A DNA stretch of 46,235 bases from Actinomycetota bacterium (GTDB lineage Bacteria > Actinomycetota > Actinomycetes > Nanopelagicales > Nanopelagicaceae), in contig RGJX01000007.1 in the NCBI GenBank assembly GCA_010023045.1, forward strand, positions 1 to 46,235. The letters run 5' to 3'. Below, in pieces: positions 29,425-39,415 of the stretch. The stretch's first letter is position 1, and each line of letters starts with the position of its first letter. The notes under the pieces were generated by a model. It saw only the letters and a program-made list of their open reading frames with translations, did no database searches and had not been told where the DNA came from. The position numbers and the translations under genes are program-made.

Positions 29425-29964
29425 CTATTTGGGCTGCCAACCCGCGAGTCCGGTCCAGCGAGGGTCAATCTTCTCGTGTGAGTGGTCCGGGCCGAGTTTC
29501 TCCATCCGCTCGCCACACTCGCTACATAATCCTTGGCAATCTGGTTTGCAGAGCGGATTTAGTGGCATGGCGAGGACTACCGCATCGCGAATCGGAATTT
29601 CGATATCTGCAAGATCGCCGTCCATAGCAAATATCTCATCATCATCTTCTTCGCTTCCAGACATTCTACTTTCGTAGAGAAATAGTTCACGAAATTCTTG
29701 ATCAACTTCTTCTCGCAACTCATCGAGACAGCGCCCGCACTCCCCTTCGGCTTCACTTACTACTCGTCCAGAGATAAGTACTCCGTCAGAAACGGCCTCG
29801 GCTTTAAAATCAATCTTGAGATTACTACCCGCTTTGATTGCCAGCATCGGCGTCCCAATGGGCTCGGGAGCTGCAAATTCAAGGTGATAACTCTTCATCT
29901 CCCCCGCCCTGCGCGGTAGCTCATGAAGATTTACTTTAAATGGAGATTGGGAATTACTTTTCAT
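29425..29964 (-). CDS. YceD/DUF177 family protein
   Basis: 179 aa; ECGRCLDEL and CKPDCQGLCSECGERM motifs; upstream of rpmF as in most bacteria. Confidence 0.9.
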   Translation of the reverse strand: MKSNSQSPFKVNLHELPRRAGEMKSYHLEFAAPEPIGTPMLAIKAGSNLKIDFKAEAVSDGVLISGRVVSEAEGECGRCLDELREEVDQEFRELFLYESRMSGSEEDDDEIFAMDGDLADIEIPIRDAVVLAMPLNPLCKPDCQGLCSECGERMEKLGPDHSHEKIDPRWTGLAGWQPK

Positions 29965-30439
29965 TCGTCTGCTAGTTGAGAGAGAACATCCTTATCACTA
30001 GCTCCAGCCAATCGTTCGCGACCGCGGTTTACCGCTTCGAGAGTCTTATTCAAAATGACTTCAAGAGTTGCAAGTCGCGAATCGATGTAAGCATCTACTT
30101 CTGCTCGCTCTTTTTCGACTTGAGCATGCGCCTCATCTACTAAGCGACCCGCTTCCTCTCTAGCGGCCGCAACAATCGCAGTCTGTTCTACCATTCGTGA
30201 AACTTCTTCACGAGCATGTGCAATCAATTTCTCAGCGGATTGACGCCCTTCTTCTATTATCTCTTCGCGATGTGCGAGTAATTTCTTAGCGCTTGTGAAA
30301 TCGGCAGGGAGAGCTTCATTTATCTCATCTAGGATTCCTAGAAGTTCGCCACGATGTACGACGCACGAAGCGGAGAGTGGTACTGCGCGGGATTCTTTGA
30401 CCATAGTGATTGCAGCTTGGATCTTTTCTAAGGATTCCA

Positions 30440-30440
<1 letters not shown>
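29961..30440 (-). CDS. Coiled-coil protein resembling actinobacterial DivIVA/ATP-synthase-b-like proteins encoded near coaD
   Basis: 159 aa, Ala/Glu-rich helical (EEIIEEGRQSAEKLIAHAREEVSRMVEQ); ATGG overlap with coaD. Confidence 0.7.
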
Positions 30441-30931
<491 letters not shown>

Positions 30932-31498
30932 CTAACACGCCTCGGCATAGTAGATAGTGGCAGAACCATATTTACGCTCCTTAAGTGGAGCGAATCCCTC
31001 AGGCCATTCGATGGCTTTACTCTTGGAATCTCTCTCGATTGCGACAACCGAACCTTTTTTTAGAAAACTATTAGCAAGAAGTAATCGGAGCGAATTGACT
31101 ACTTCTTCCATACCTAATTCGTATGGTGGATCCATAAATACTATGTCGAATTTAGAGTCACTGCCCTTTTCTAGAAATCTGGATACCGCCATAGTGATTA
31201 CGCTGCTGCTGCCAATTCCTTGAAGATTCGCGAGTAGTTCATGATTACTTCTCGCAACGCTTGTTGCCTTTTCCTCTTTATCAACAGCTTGCACGAATGC
31301 TGCACCTCTAGAAAGGGCTTCTGCGCTAACGGCACCTGATCCACAGTAAAGATCCAAAAAATGTAGATCACTTATAGAGCCAAATTCAGATTCCAATGTT
31401 GAGAAGAGCGCCTCGCGAGCGCGATCAGAGGTTGGGCGTACCGCGCCAATCGGTGAAATTAAGTTCCTGCCTTTGCCAAGGCCAGCAATGATTCTCAA
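30932..31498 (-). CDS. rsmD: 16S rRNA (guanine966-N2)-methyltransferase
   Basis: TTG start giving (M)RIIAGLGKGRNLISP...RPTSDRAREALFSTLE...FLDLYCGSGAVSAEALSRGA...FMDPPYE. The ORF-track start at 31603 lies inside recG. Confidence 0.9.
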   Translation of the reverse strand: MRIIAGLGKGRNLISPIGAVRPTSDRAREALFSTLESEFGSISDLHFLDLYCGSGAVSAEALSRGAAFVQAVDKEEKATSVARSNHELLANLQGIGSSSVITMAVSRFLEKGSDSKFDIVFMDPPYELGMEEVVNSLRLLLANSFLKKGSVVAIERDSKSKAIEWPEGFAPLKERKYGSATIYYAEAC

Positions 31499-31511
31499 AT
31501 TAGTCCCGCTC

Positions 31512-33731
31512 TCACTTCTTCTCCAAGTAAGTCGCCCGCTCTTCTTGGCGCAATTTATCAACTTCATCAAGCAATGCAGTATTTGAAAGTAGTTCAGAGT
31601 CACTATCTAGAATCTGCTCCGCAACCGTTCGGGCACGTGAAATCACTTCCTCGTCACGGATAACTCGAAGTAGACGAAGGTGTGAAGTTGCCCCCGACTG
31701 AGCGATACCTAGAACATCACCTTCTCTGCGTTGCTCAAGATCTAATCGACTTAACTCAAATCCATCAGTAGTTCTTGCCACCGCCTCGAGTCGAGCCATT
31801 GCTGGCGAATCACTCCCCGTGTTTGTAACCAATAAGCAGAGACCAGGAATGTTTCCTCGCCCAACTCGCCCGCGTAATTGATGCAGTTGTGAGACTCCAA
31901 ACCGATCCGCATCCATGATTACCATTATTGAAGCGTTAGGGACATCTACTCCTACTTCGATAACTGTTGTAGAAACTAGAACATCAATTTCGCCAGCTGA
32001 GAATCGGCTCATTGTCTCCTCTTTCTCAGTAGCGCTCATCCGTCCATGCAGAGCGCTAACGCGCGCGCCCTTGAGCGCCTCATCTCTTAACTGAGGGAAC
32101 AACTCTTCAACTGAATACTTTCCCTTCACTTCTTCGCTATCTGCTTCACCAGACAATCTCCGGGCGATCGCCAATTCTTCACTGGTGAGCCCAAATCTCG
32201 AGAAATCTGAACTGTCGGTAGCCGAAATTCTGGGAGCTACAACATAAGCCTGTTGTCCACGCGCTACCTCTTCAAGAACTCGTTTCCAAGCACGATCTAA
32301 GAACTGTGGCTTTTCGTTCGCTGCAATCACATGCGTCTGAATCGGACTTCTACCAAGTGGAAGTTCATCTAAAGTCGAAACATCTAAATCTCCAAAGACT
32401 GTCATCGCAACAGTTCTTGGAATTGGTGTTGCGGTCATAACCAGAACATGTGGTGGGAATTCAGATCTATTTCTCAAGACGTCGCGTTGTTCAACTCCAA
32501 AACGGTGCTGCTCATCAATAACCAGAAGGGCGAGATCGCCAAACTCAACACCTTCGCTCAATAGCGCATGGGTTCCAATGAGTATTCCAATCTCACCACT
32601 CTTCGTTGCCCTGAGAATCTCGCCGCGATCGCTACTAGGCGTTGATCCGGTAAGTAGGGAGATTCGAGTTGAGAACTCCGCCGTACCTAGCATTCCCTGA
32701 AGCGCAAGGTCACCCAAGAGCTTTTGAAAGTTCTTGAAATGCTGTTGCGCGAGGACTTCAGTAGGAGCAAGGAGCGCGGCTTGCCCACCCGAATCGATAA
32801 TTGCAAGCATTGCACGTAGCGCAACGATCGTTTTTCCTGAACCAACATCGCCTTGTAGCAATCGAAACATGGGCGAGCTTCCATACAAGTCGCCCTCAAT
32901 CTGGGCAGATACTCGCTTCTGTCCAGCAGTTAACTCAAACGGCAACCTAGAATCAAATTTGGCAAGAATGCCTTCTTTGTTCACTCTCTTACGTAACTTA
33001 GTCCGCTGCTTTTTGATTTCATTCTTCCGCGAAAGGAGAAATAGCTGCATTGTGAGCGCCTCATCGAAAGTTAGCCGCTCGCGCGCTAGGTCAGCTTCCG
33101 CCAAGGAATTGGGAAGATGTACTTGTTTTATCGCTTCGACCATAGTCGGAAATCCGAGCGCGCTGCGATATTGGTCAGGGAGAGTTTCAGCTACTTCTCC
33201 CATCGAATCAATTCCTAATCGGATGCATTGCGCAACTTTCCACGAGGGAAGTTTTTTTGTTGCCGGATAGACCGGCAAGTACTTACCAGCAAAATCACTT
33301 ACTGCTTCTTCTTTATTATCACCTTCCGGAATCAACAAGTAATCTGGGTGAGATAGTTGGCGCTTGCCCTTAAACACTCCTACTTTTCCGGCGAATAAGC
33401 CCTCGCGACCTTCTCTTAAATCTTTGGTTCGCCATGCTTGATTAAAAAATGTAAGAATTAATTTGGCTCTTCCGTCCGAGACAATTACTTCCAGGATTCC
33501 GCCCTTTCTACCTGGGATACGTTTTACAGTGACCTTCTCAATCCGCGCCATAATTGTTACTTCTTCTCCCTCAATTAACGCTTCGATATCGGTTAGCTCA
33601 CCGCGCATGACGTATCGACGTGGATAGTGACGGAGCAGATCTTCTAAACTCTCAAGGCCTAACTCTTCGGCAAGAACTTTCGCGGTTCGGTCGCCAACTA
33701 CCTTCGCTAGCTTCACCGCCATATTTGCCAT
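31512..33731 (-). CDS. recG: ATP-dependent DNA helicase RecG
   Basis: 739 aa; LLQGDVGSGKTIVALRA, IDEQHRFGVEQRD, TATPIPRTVAMTVFGDLD, QLRGRVGRG. Confidence 0.96.
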   Translation of the reverse strand: MANMAVKLAKVVGDRTAKVLAEELGLESLEDLLRHYPRRYVMRGELTDIEALIEGEEVTIMARIEKVTVKRIPGRKGGILEVIVSDGRAKLILTFFNQAWRTKDLREGREGLFAGKVGVFKGKRQLSHPDYLLIPEGDNKEEAVSDFAGKYLPVYPATKKLPSWKVAQCIRLGIDSMGEVAETLPDQYRSALGFPTMVEAIKQVHLPNSLAEADLARERLTFDEALTMQLFLLSRKNEIKKQRTKLRKRVNKEGILAKFDSRLPFELTAGQKRVSAQIEGDLYGSSPMFRLLQGDVGSGKTIVALRAMLAIIDSGGQAALLAPTEVLAQQHFKNFQKLLGDLALQGMLGTAEFSTRISLLTGSTPSSDRGEILRATKSGEIGILIGTHALLSEGVEFGDLALLVIDEQHRFGVEQRDVLRNRSEFPPHVLVMTATPIPRTVAMTVFGDLDVSTLDELPLGRSPIQTHVIAANEKPQFLDRAWKRVLEEVARGQQAYVVAPRISATDSSDFSRFGLTSEELAIARRLSGEADSEEVKGKYSVEELFPQLRDEALKGARVSALHGRMSATEKEETMSRFSAGEIDVLVSTTVIEVGVDVPNASIMVIMDADRFGVSQLHQLRGRVGRGNIPGLCLLVTNTGSDSPAMARLEAVARTTDGFELSRLDLEQRREGDVLGIAQSGATSHLRLLRVIRDEEVISRARTVAEQILDSDSELLSNTALLDEVDKLRQEERATYLEKK

Positions 33732-33864
33732 GCTTCATTCTCCCGAATCACCGCATGAATAGGGCGTATATCTGGGTCAATTGGCGCTTCGGCCGCCCCT
33801 CCGGCTAATCTTGCGCCCGCATTATTGAAGAAACAGAAATTGAACGAACCCAAGGAGTACGACC

Positions 33865-34050
33865 GTGGCATCTGTATGCGATATCTGTGGCAAAGGCCCG
33901 AGCTTTGGCAACAATGTCTCGCACTCGAATCGCCGCACCCGTCGCCGTTGGAATCCAAATATCCAGCGCATCCGTACTCTCGTAAACGGTTACACCAAGC
34001 GCCAGAACGTATGTACCTCCTGCCTTAAGGCTGGAAAGGTCGCGCGCTAA
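33865..34050 (+). CDS. rpmB: 50S ribosomal protein L28
   Basis: GTG start with [45 protein letters not shown]. Confidence 0.96.
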   Translation: MASVCDICGKGPSFGNNVSHSNRRTRRRWNPNIQRIRTLVNGYTKRQNVCTSCLKAGKVAR

Positions 34051-34053
34051 CTT

Positions 34054-34959
34054 TTACCTCCAGCTGTGGGTGAATCCTCCCGCCGCAATCTCATTTCCAT
34101 CAAGCGTTACTCCGCTGCCTGAAATAATTTTCCCAATTCTGATAAATCCAGCAACGTCCTCACTAGAGGTTCCAAATAGAGCATGATCCTCGCCACCATT
34201 TAAGACCCAATCCAAGTATCGCGCATCATCAATTTGCTGTAGCTCACTGGTTCTCAAAACCTTTGAATCTAAATCAATCCTTACGCCACTCGCTTTGGCG
34301 ATATGACCCGCATCGCTCACCAGCCCATCACTTATGTCAATAGCACAATTTAGCTTTTCATAACTCGAGCGGTACTTTTCGTAATCAATCGTTGGTGACT
34401 TGTGTTGCGCGATCGCCCTAGTAGCAATCTCAGAGTCAATCTTCTTTTCGTTTGAAAGAAGATACAAACCTGCTGCAGAAAATCCTGGAAGAGAGGATAT
34501 ATAAACCGAATCCCCTACTACTGCGCCAGATCGAAGTAATGGCTTGGTTGTCTCGCCGAGTGCGGTTATTGAAATCGAAAGCTCGGCGCCGGTCGAGAGA
34601 TCGCCGCCTATAACTTGCGCGCCTACCAAGTCCGCCTCAAAAGCAATTCCCTTGGCTAAATCCAATGCACCGGAAAGATACTTTTCGGGAAGAACTACCG
34701 TTACCAATAAGAAGTTTGGCCAGCCCCCCATTGCGCAAATGTCGGCAAGGTTAGCGGCGGTTATCTTCCGCCCCACTTCGAAGAGTGAACTCCACTCAGG
34801 CTTGAAGTGAACCCCTTCGACTGCAACATCGGCACATGCGACGACCTGCTTCTCGGAGGTAAAGACTGCACCGTCGTCTCCATTGGGCACGACTAAATTG
34901 GCTTTACCGGTGCGCGCAAAAATCGATTGAATCTGCTCAATTAACTCAGCTTCTCTCAA
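34054..34959 (-). CDS. thiL: Thiamine-monophosphate kinase
   Basis: NGDDGAVF, ANLADICAMGGWPNFLLV, GGDLSTG, AIDISDGLVSDAGHIA, NGGEDHALFGT. Confidence 0.94.
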   Translation of the reverse strand: MREAELIEQIQSIFARTGKANLVVPNGDDGAVFTSEKQVVACADVAVEGVHFKPEWSSLFEVGRKITAANLADICAMGGWPNFLLVTVVLPEKYLSGALDLAKGIAFEADLVGAQVIGGDLSTGAELSISITALGETTKPLLRSGAVVGDSVYISSLPGFSAAGLYLLSNEKKIDSEIATRAIAQHKSPTIDYEKYRSSYEKLNCAIDISDGLVSDAGHIAKASGVRIDLDSKVLRTSELQQIDDARYLDWVLNGGEDHALFGTSSEDVAGFIRIGKIISGSGVTLDGNEIAAGGFTHSWR

Positions 34960-35022
34960 CCTAAATGCACCTCTCTTGAAAATTCGCTTCCCTAAATAAG
35001 CCTAAGGCGCTAGCCTAAAGAA

Positions 35023-35259
35023 ATGTCGATTCAGGCTTACATACTCATCCAAACCGAGGTCGGAAAGGCCGGTAGCGTTACCAAGGCGATTGCAGGCATC
35101 GCTGGAGTCACTATTGCTGAATCCGTTACGGGACCATATGACGTGATTATGCGCGCTGAAGCTGCGAGTATGGAAGAACTCGGAAAAACCGTTCTTAATA
35201 AGGTGCAAGCCATTCCTGGAATCACCAGAACTCTTACCTGCCCAGTTGCGATTCTCTAA
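35023..35259 (+). CDS. Stand-alone Lrp/AsnC ligand-binding (RAM) domain protein
   Basis: 78 aa without HTH: AYILIQTEVGKAGSVTKAIAGIAGVTIAESVTGPYDVIMRAEA. Confidence 0.88.
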   Translation: MSIQAYILIQTEVGKAGSVTKAIAGIAGVTIAESVTGPYDVIMRAEAASMEELGKTVLNKVQAIPGITRTLTCPVAIL

Positions 35260-35300
35260 AGAACTCTAGAACTTTTCTCAGACACGCCCAGGATCTTCTG

Positions 35301-35329
35301 TTGCATTAATACTACATAGTATTTATGCT
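35301..35329 (+). promoter_or_regulatory. Sigma70-like promoter TTGCAT-N17-TATGCT with palindrome AATACTA-ca-TAGTATT in the spacer
   Basis: -35 TTGCAT 35301-35306, -10 TATGCT 35324-35329, 17-bp spacer; palindrome 35308-35323. Confidence 0.6.
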
Positions 35330-35377
35330 ACCGCCCAATGTTTAAAGCCTTTGGCTCTCATTCGGAAAGGTAGTCAA

Positions 35378-36241
35378 GTGTCAGAAATCTCAATCGTTCT
35401 CATAAACCTGGTTGCGCTAGCCCTCGCCTATTTCGTCATTTATCCGAGATACGCGGGAAATGATGTAACGAAATTAGCCTGGCTCGACGTGGCAATCGGC
35501 CTTACGATTCTTGGAATTCTGGCTCCCTTTAATTGGGGATCTAAAAACAACTTTACCCTTTTGCCAAATTGGGATGTCCCGTGGTGGATTTTTGCGATCG
35601 TTACATACGCAGTAATTGAGCTTCCCTTCTTCTCTACTTACTGCTCCCGAAGAAACTTATGGAGCGCTTACAAAGTGAGCGCCCAAGAAATTTTCTCATC
35701 TGGCTCGTTCATGGCCACTGCCTCGACCAAGTCCGTACAAAAGCAACTAGCAGATACGAAGTGGGATTGGATGCGCAAGCCAAGATTTATGCGCAACCTT
35801 GTGATTGCTGCAAATCTTTGGATCCTCGGCGCAACGATTTTCTTGGTGCAGGTTGGAGATAGCGTTTGGGCCTCACTTGCAATTCTTCACATTGCAATTC
35901 TCTTCATTTTCTGGTTCATGCTCAGAACCTCGGTTCGACTAATCGCCGAAGCTCGCGATGAGGCGTTGGATGAACGGATGATTGCTGAGCGCAATCGCAC
36001 TTATTTCACTGCATACCAATCATTTTCTTCCATTGTTGCGGGGCTTCTAGTAGGTCTAATGATTTTTGTGATTACTCAAGATGCAAGCTCTGAAAGCGAT
36101 GGATTTAACTATCAGCTCAGTCTTACCTGGCCTCAAGTCCAAGCGCTCTTCTGGTTTATCTGGGGCTATGCCTTTATGTTGCCCTCGATGGTGATGGCAT
36201 GGCGAGAGTCGAAGAAAGCCCTGAACGCATATGAACATTGA
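35378..36241 (+). CDS. Conserved hypothetical multi-pass membrane protein
   Basis: GTG at 35378 preceded by SD-like GGAAAGG; ORF track starts at upstream TTG 35351. Multiple hydrophobic segments; family not recognised. Confidence 0.75.
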   Translation: MSEISIVLINLVALALAYFVIYPRYAGNDVTKLAWLDVAIGLTILGILAPFNWGSKNNFTLLPNWDVPWWIFAIVTYAVIELPFFSTYCSRRNLWSAYKVSAQEIFSSGSFMATASTKSVQKQLADTKWDWMRKPRFMRNLVIAANLWILGATIFLVQVGDSVWASLAILHIAILFIFWFMLRTSVRLIAEARDEALDERMIAERNRTYFTAYQSFSSIVAGLLVGLMIFVITQDASSESDGFNYQLSLTWPQVQALFWFIWGYAFMLPSMVMAWRESKKALNAYEH

Positions 36242-36689
36242 AAATTGGGGGCTACTAGGAGTCTTCATCGCAGGAGCAATCCCGTGGATGGAAGCAATTG
36301 CAGTTGTTCCCAGCGGAATAGTTCTCGGCCTAAACCCCTTTGCGACTGTAATTGCAGCGGTCGTTGGAAATGCAATTACGATCTTTCTCTTCGCATATTT
36401 GAGCAGCAATATTCGGCAACGAATCATTAATAAACGAGTGGCAAAAGGAATGAGTGGCGATTCTCCCAAATTCGAGAAGGCATTGAAAGCCTTCGATAAA
36501 TATGGAATCTACGGGATGGCCTTCTTGGGGCCAATTTTGATCGGAACTCAATTTGCAGCTGCAGCTTCAGTAGCTGCCGGTGTTAAGCCGTTTAGGGTTT
36601 CCGTGCTTATCACTACAAGTATGGCGCTATGGGCATCCTTGATTGCTGTAATAATGGTCGCACTCGATATCAATTTTGAACTTCTATAG
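36231..36689 (+). CDS. Small multidrug export (Sm_multidrug_ex)-like membrane protein
   Basis: 152 aa; IPWMEAIAVVPSGIVLGLNPFATVIAAVVGN, FLGPILIGTQFAAAASVAAG. Confidence 0.7.
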   Translation: MNIENWGLLGVFIAGAIPWMEAIAVVPSGIVLGLNPFATVIAAVVGNAITIFLFAYLSSNIRQRIINKRVAKGMSGDSPKFEKALKAFDKYGIYGMAFLGPILIGTQFAAAASVAAGVKPFRVSVLITTSMALWASLIAVIMVALDINFELL

Positions 36690-36697
36690 GAGCATCT

Positions 36698-37861
36698 ATG
36701 CAGCGTGACATTACTCCAGATGTCCTAAGAGGTTTTGCGCTCCTTGGGATTCTTGTTGTCAATATTCAGTTCATGGCTCTGAGCAGCGATGAAGGAGCCC
36801 GGGGCGAATGGGCCCAAGGAATAGCAAATGGAAGTGCGACCTGGATCATGGCCGCCATCTTTGCTGGAAAGTTCTATCTGTTGTTCTCTTTCTTGTTTGG
36901 CTACAGCTCAAATTACATAATTAGGAATGATCGTGCCAATAAAGGTCGATGGATAAAGAGATGTTTTGCGCTAATGGCATTCGGGGCTATCCACTTCACT
37001 TTCTTATGGCATGGCGACATCATCTTTGTCTATGGTCTATTTGGTCTTTTGTTGCTTGCCTTTATGTTTAGAACTGATCGAGTTATTCAAATCTGGACGC
37101 GGGTGATCTATTCCGTTTCTGCAGTCTTGATCACTTTCATTGGTATTTCACTCCTGATTGGCGAGCGTCTTTTCCCCGAAGAATTTGATTCTGCCTATAT
37201 AGAACCAAGGCTAAATGAAGTCCTTCGTTCTGGGACATTTATTGATTCAATCTCCCCCCGTCTAGAACTATGGGCATTCGGCTTGATTTCAGGAATCTTT
37301 TTGCAAGGTGGAATGGCATTTGCTGCTTTTCTATTGGGAATGCGGCTCGCGCGCAGCAATTTTCTATCAGGACCGTTCGATGAACTCCAGAACTCCAAGA
37401 TGATCAAACGAGGGCTGATCTTTGGCCTACCCATCCAGATGATTGCGGCCACGATCTTGGTACGAAATGAGCAATCAGGTGACCCCTCCGAGGGGATTTA
37501 TCTCTCCTCGCTCTTCCTCGGATTCTTATCTGCGCCTTTGTTATCCATGGCCTATCTCGGATTAATCCGAAAGCTGGCCATTAGCAAACCAAAGACCGTT
37601 TCATGGATGCAACCGGCCGGAAGGATGTCGCTGACCGTTTATATCTCACAATCAGTAATAACTTCCTTGATATTTGGTCCATGGGGGCTTGGTCTCTTTC
37701 AAGAACTTGAAACCTGGATGGTTCTAATTCTCGCGGTAGTCATCTGGCTCTTCCTTGTTTACTTCTCAAGAATTTGGCTAAAGCGATTCACACAAGGACC
37801 ACTTGAAAAACTCATGCATACTCTGACCTCCGCGAACGGCACTAAAGCGGCAGAAATCTGA
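36698..37861 (+). CDS. DUF418 family membrane protein
   Basis: 387 aa; MQRDITPDVLRGFALLGILVVNI and C-terminal AGRMSLTVYISQSVITSLIFGPWGLGLF. Confidence 0.85.
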   Translation: MQRDITPDVLRGFALLGILVVNIQFMALSSDEGARGEWAQGIANGSATWIMAAIFAGKFYLLFSFLFGYSSNYIIRNDRANKGRWIKRCFALMAFGAIHFTFLWHGDIIFVYGLFGLLLLAFMFRTDRVIQIWTRVIYSVSAVLITFIGISLLIGERLFPEEFDSAYIEPRLNEVLRSGTFIDSISPRLELWAFGLISGIFLQGGMAFAAFLLGMRLARSNFLSGPFDELQNSKMIKRGLIFGLPIQMIAATILVRNEQSGDPSEGIYLSSLFLGFLSAPLLSMAYLGLIRKLAISKPKTVSWMQPAGRMSLTVYISQSVITSLIFGPWGLGLFQELETWMVLILAVVIWLFLVYFSRIWLKRFTQGPLEKLMHTLTSANGTKAAEI

Positions 37862-38342
37862 CCATCTTCTGATAAAGCTGGCTCGGCTTACTACGACTTG
37901 GTTGCGGGTCACCACTTTTTGCAAATCCGTGCCTTGTGTAGGCACGGATTGCAATTGAATTTTCTGGCCAGACTCCAAGTCCTTGCGAATACCATCCCTC
38001 TTCAACGCAGATCTGATCAAGTTCGGCAATCATCTTCCCCGTGATTCCGCTGCCTCTAAATCTAGGATCAACCCAGCAGCCCCCGAGCCAACAATCAGTG
38101 CCTCGAATTGGCTCTGACTTTTCAACCGTCATTAATCCAAGGTCAACGCCTCTGTGACTGTAGATGACCCAGTGGATTTTAGATATTAGTTCTTGCCACT
38201 CTTCTTTTGTTCTTAAATTCTCTCTACTGAAATCACCTGAGAACCATTGCGGGCTCTCTTCAAGTGATCTCAATCGCAAGTCTGCAATCCGCCGCCACTC
38301 CTCGGGGCGCCCACGTTCAGCTTGAAACTCAATTTTCATCAA
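37842..38342 (-). CDS. GNAT family N-acetyltransferase
   Basis: WVDPRFRGSGITGKMIAEL (acetyl-CoA loop) and NSIAIRAYTRHGFAKSG. Confidence 0.85.
   Translation of the reverse strand: MMKIEFQAERGRPEEWRRIADLRLRSLEESPQWFSGDFSRENLRTKEEWQELISKIHWVIYSHRGVDLGLMTVEKSEPIRGTDCWLGGCWVDPRFRGSGITGKMIAELDQICVEEGWYSQGLGVWPENSIAIRAYTRHGFAKSGDPQPSRSKPSQLYQKMVRFLPL
37920..37953. repeat. Strong stem-loop TGCAAATCCGTGCC-ttgtgta-GGCACGGATTGCA inside the GNAT gene
   Basis: 10-bp perfect stem (37924-37933 with 37941-37950) extended by 4 bp after a single bulge. Confidence 0.7.
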
Positions 38343-38344
38343 AA

Positions 38345-39415
38345 TTAACGGACGACGTTTTGAGAGCGACCTAAGGCACTTCTGCAGAGTTCACTAATGA
38401 TCTCTCGGTAGTCCTTACCCGTTGCAGCCCAGAGCATCGGAAAGACCGAGCGCGGAGTAAAGCCGGGCATCGTATTTAACTCATTAATTATGACTTCATT
38501 CTTCTCGGTTAGGAAAAAGTCGACCCTTGCGAGGCCTTCACAACCAAGAGCTACGAATGCGGTTATTGCGGCATCTCTTATCTCTTTACTTATATTTTCA
38601 GAGATGTTTGCTGGTACATCGAAGCTTGTTGCACCATCGAGATATTTGGCTTCAAAGTCATAGAACTCATGTGGTTCATGTACTCGAACTTCACCGAGAA
38701 CTGATGCGTGAGGAGTTCCATCTATTTCAAGAACGGCGCATTCAATTTCTCTTCCCGTTATTGCAACCTCAACCATCGCTCTTGGATCATGGCGATGGGC
38801 AGCATCGATTGCGGCTGAGATTCCAGAGGCATCCTTAACTTTTGTGGTACCTCGACTTGAGCCACTTCGTGCTGGCTTTATGAAGAGTGGGAAACCTAGC
38901 GAACTAATCTTCGCTATCTCCATAGCTTGATTAGCGCGCCAATCTCGCTCATGAACAGTCAGACCATCAGCAACTTTCATGCCAAAATCGGCATAGATTG
39001 GTTTTGCGAAAGTTTTATCCATTGCAACCGATGAAGCAAGAACTCCCGAACCAACATAAGCGATTCCAGCCATCTCAAAGAGTCCTTGAATAGTTCCGTC
39101 TTCGCCATAGGCACCGTGAAGAACCGGGAAAGCCAATTCAACTTCGAGTAATTCGCCGTTGTCCTTCTTTATGCCAGCGCGTGAAATTGAAAGTTCATTT
39201 TTGCTCTCTGGAACAGAAGGAAGTCCATCTTCACCCGGAGTGAATGAATCTTTCCCATTTAAGAGGGTCCAATTTCCCGATTTAGTAATGCCAATGAGAA
39301 TTGGTTCGTACTTGCTCCGATCAATCGCTTCAAATACTCCGCTGGCCGAAATACAGGAGATTTCATGTTCACTACTCCGTCCGCCACAGATTATGGCTAC
39401 CCGAGTCTTGCTCAT
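38345..39415 (-). CDS. ddl: D-alanine--D-alanine ligase
   Basis: GRSSEHEISCISA, FPVLHGAYGEDGTIQGLFE, ARVDFFLTEKNEVIINELNTMPGFT. Confidence 0.96.
   Translation of the reverse strand: MSKTRVAIICGGRSSEHEISCISASGVFEAIDRSKYEPILIGITKSGNWTLLNGKDSFTPGEDGLPSVPESKNELSISRAGIKKDNGELLEVELAFPVLHGAYGEDGTIQGLFEMAGIAYVGSGVLASSVAMDKTFAKPIYADFGMKVADGLTVHERDWRANQAMEIAKISSLGFPLFIKPARSGSSRGTTKVKDASGISAAIDAAHRHDPRAMVEVAITGREIECAVLEIDGTPHASVLGEVRVHEPHEFYDFEAKYLDGATSFDVPANISENISKEIRDAAITAFVALGCEGLARVDFFLTEKNEVIINELNTMPGFTPRSVFPMLWAATGKDYREIISELCRSALGRSQNVVR

Noticed and set aside
29157-29516. 119-aa minus-strand ORF in the rpmF region
   Set aside because: Overlaps rpmF and the DUF177 end in another frame; rpmF in the correct frame explains the region.
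31499-31603. N-terminal extension of RsmD in the ORF track
   Set aside because: Overlaps the recG 3' end; conserved RsmD sequence begins at the TTG giving (M)RIIAGLGKG.
32734-33270. 178-aa plus-strand ORF
   Set aside because: Antisense to the conserved recG coding region; no recognisable domain.
34991-35018. Possible DtxR/IdeR iron box (AGCCTAAggcgctAGCCTAA) between thiL and the Lrp-like gene
   Set aside because: It is a direct, not inverted, repeat of AGCCTAA; only one half resembles TTAGGCTAG, and TAGCCT is better explained as a leaderless -10.
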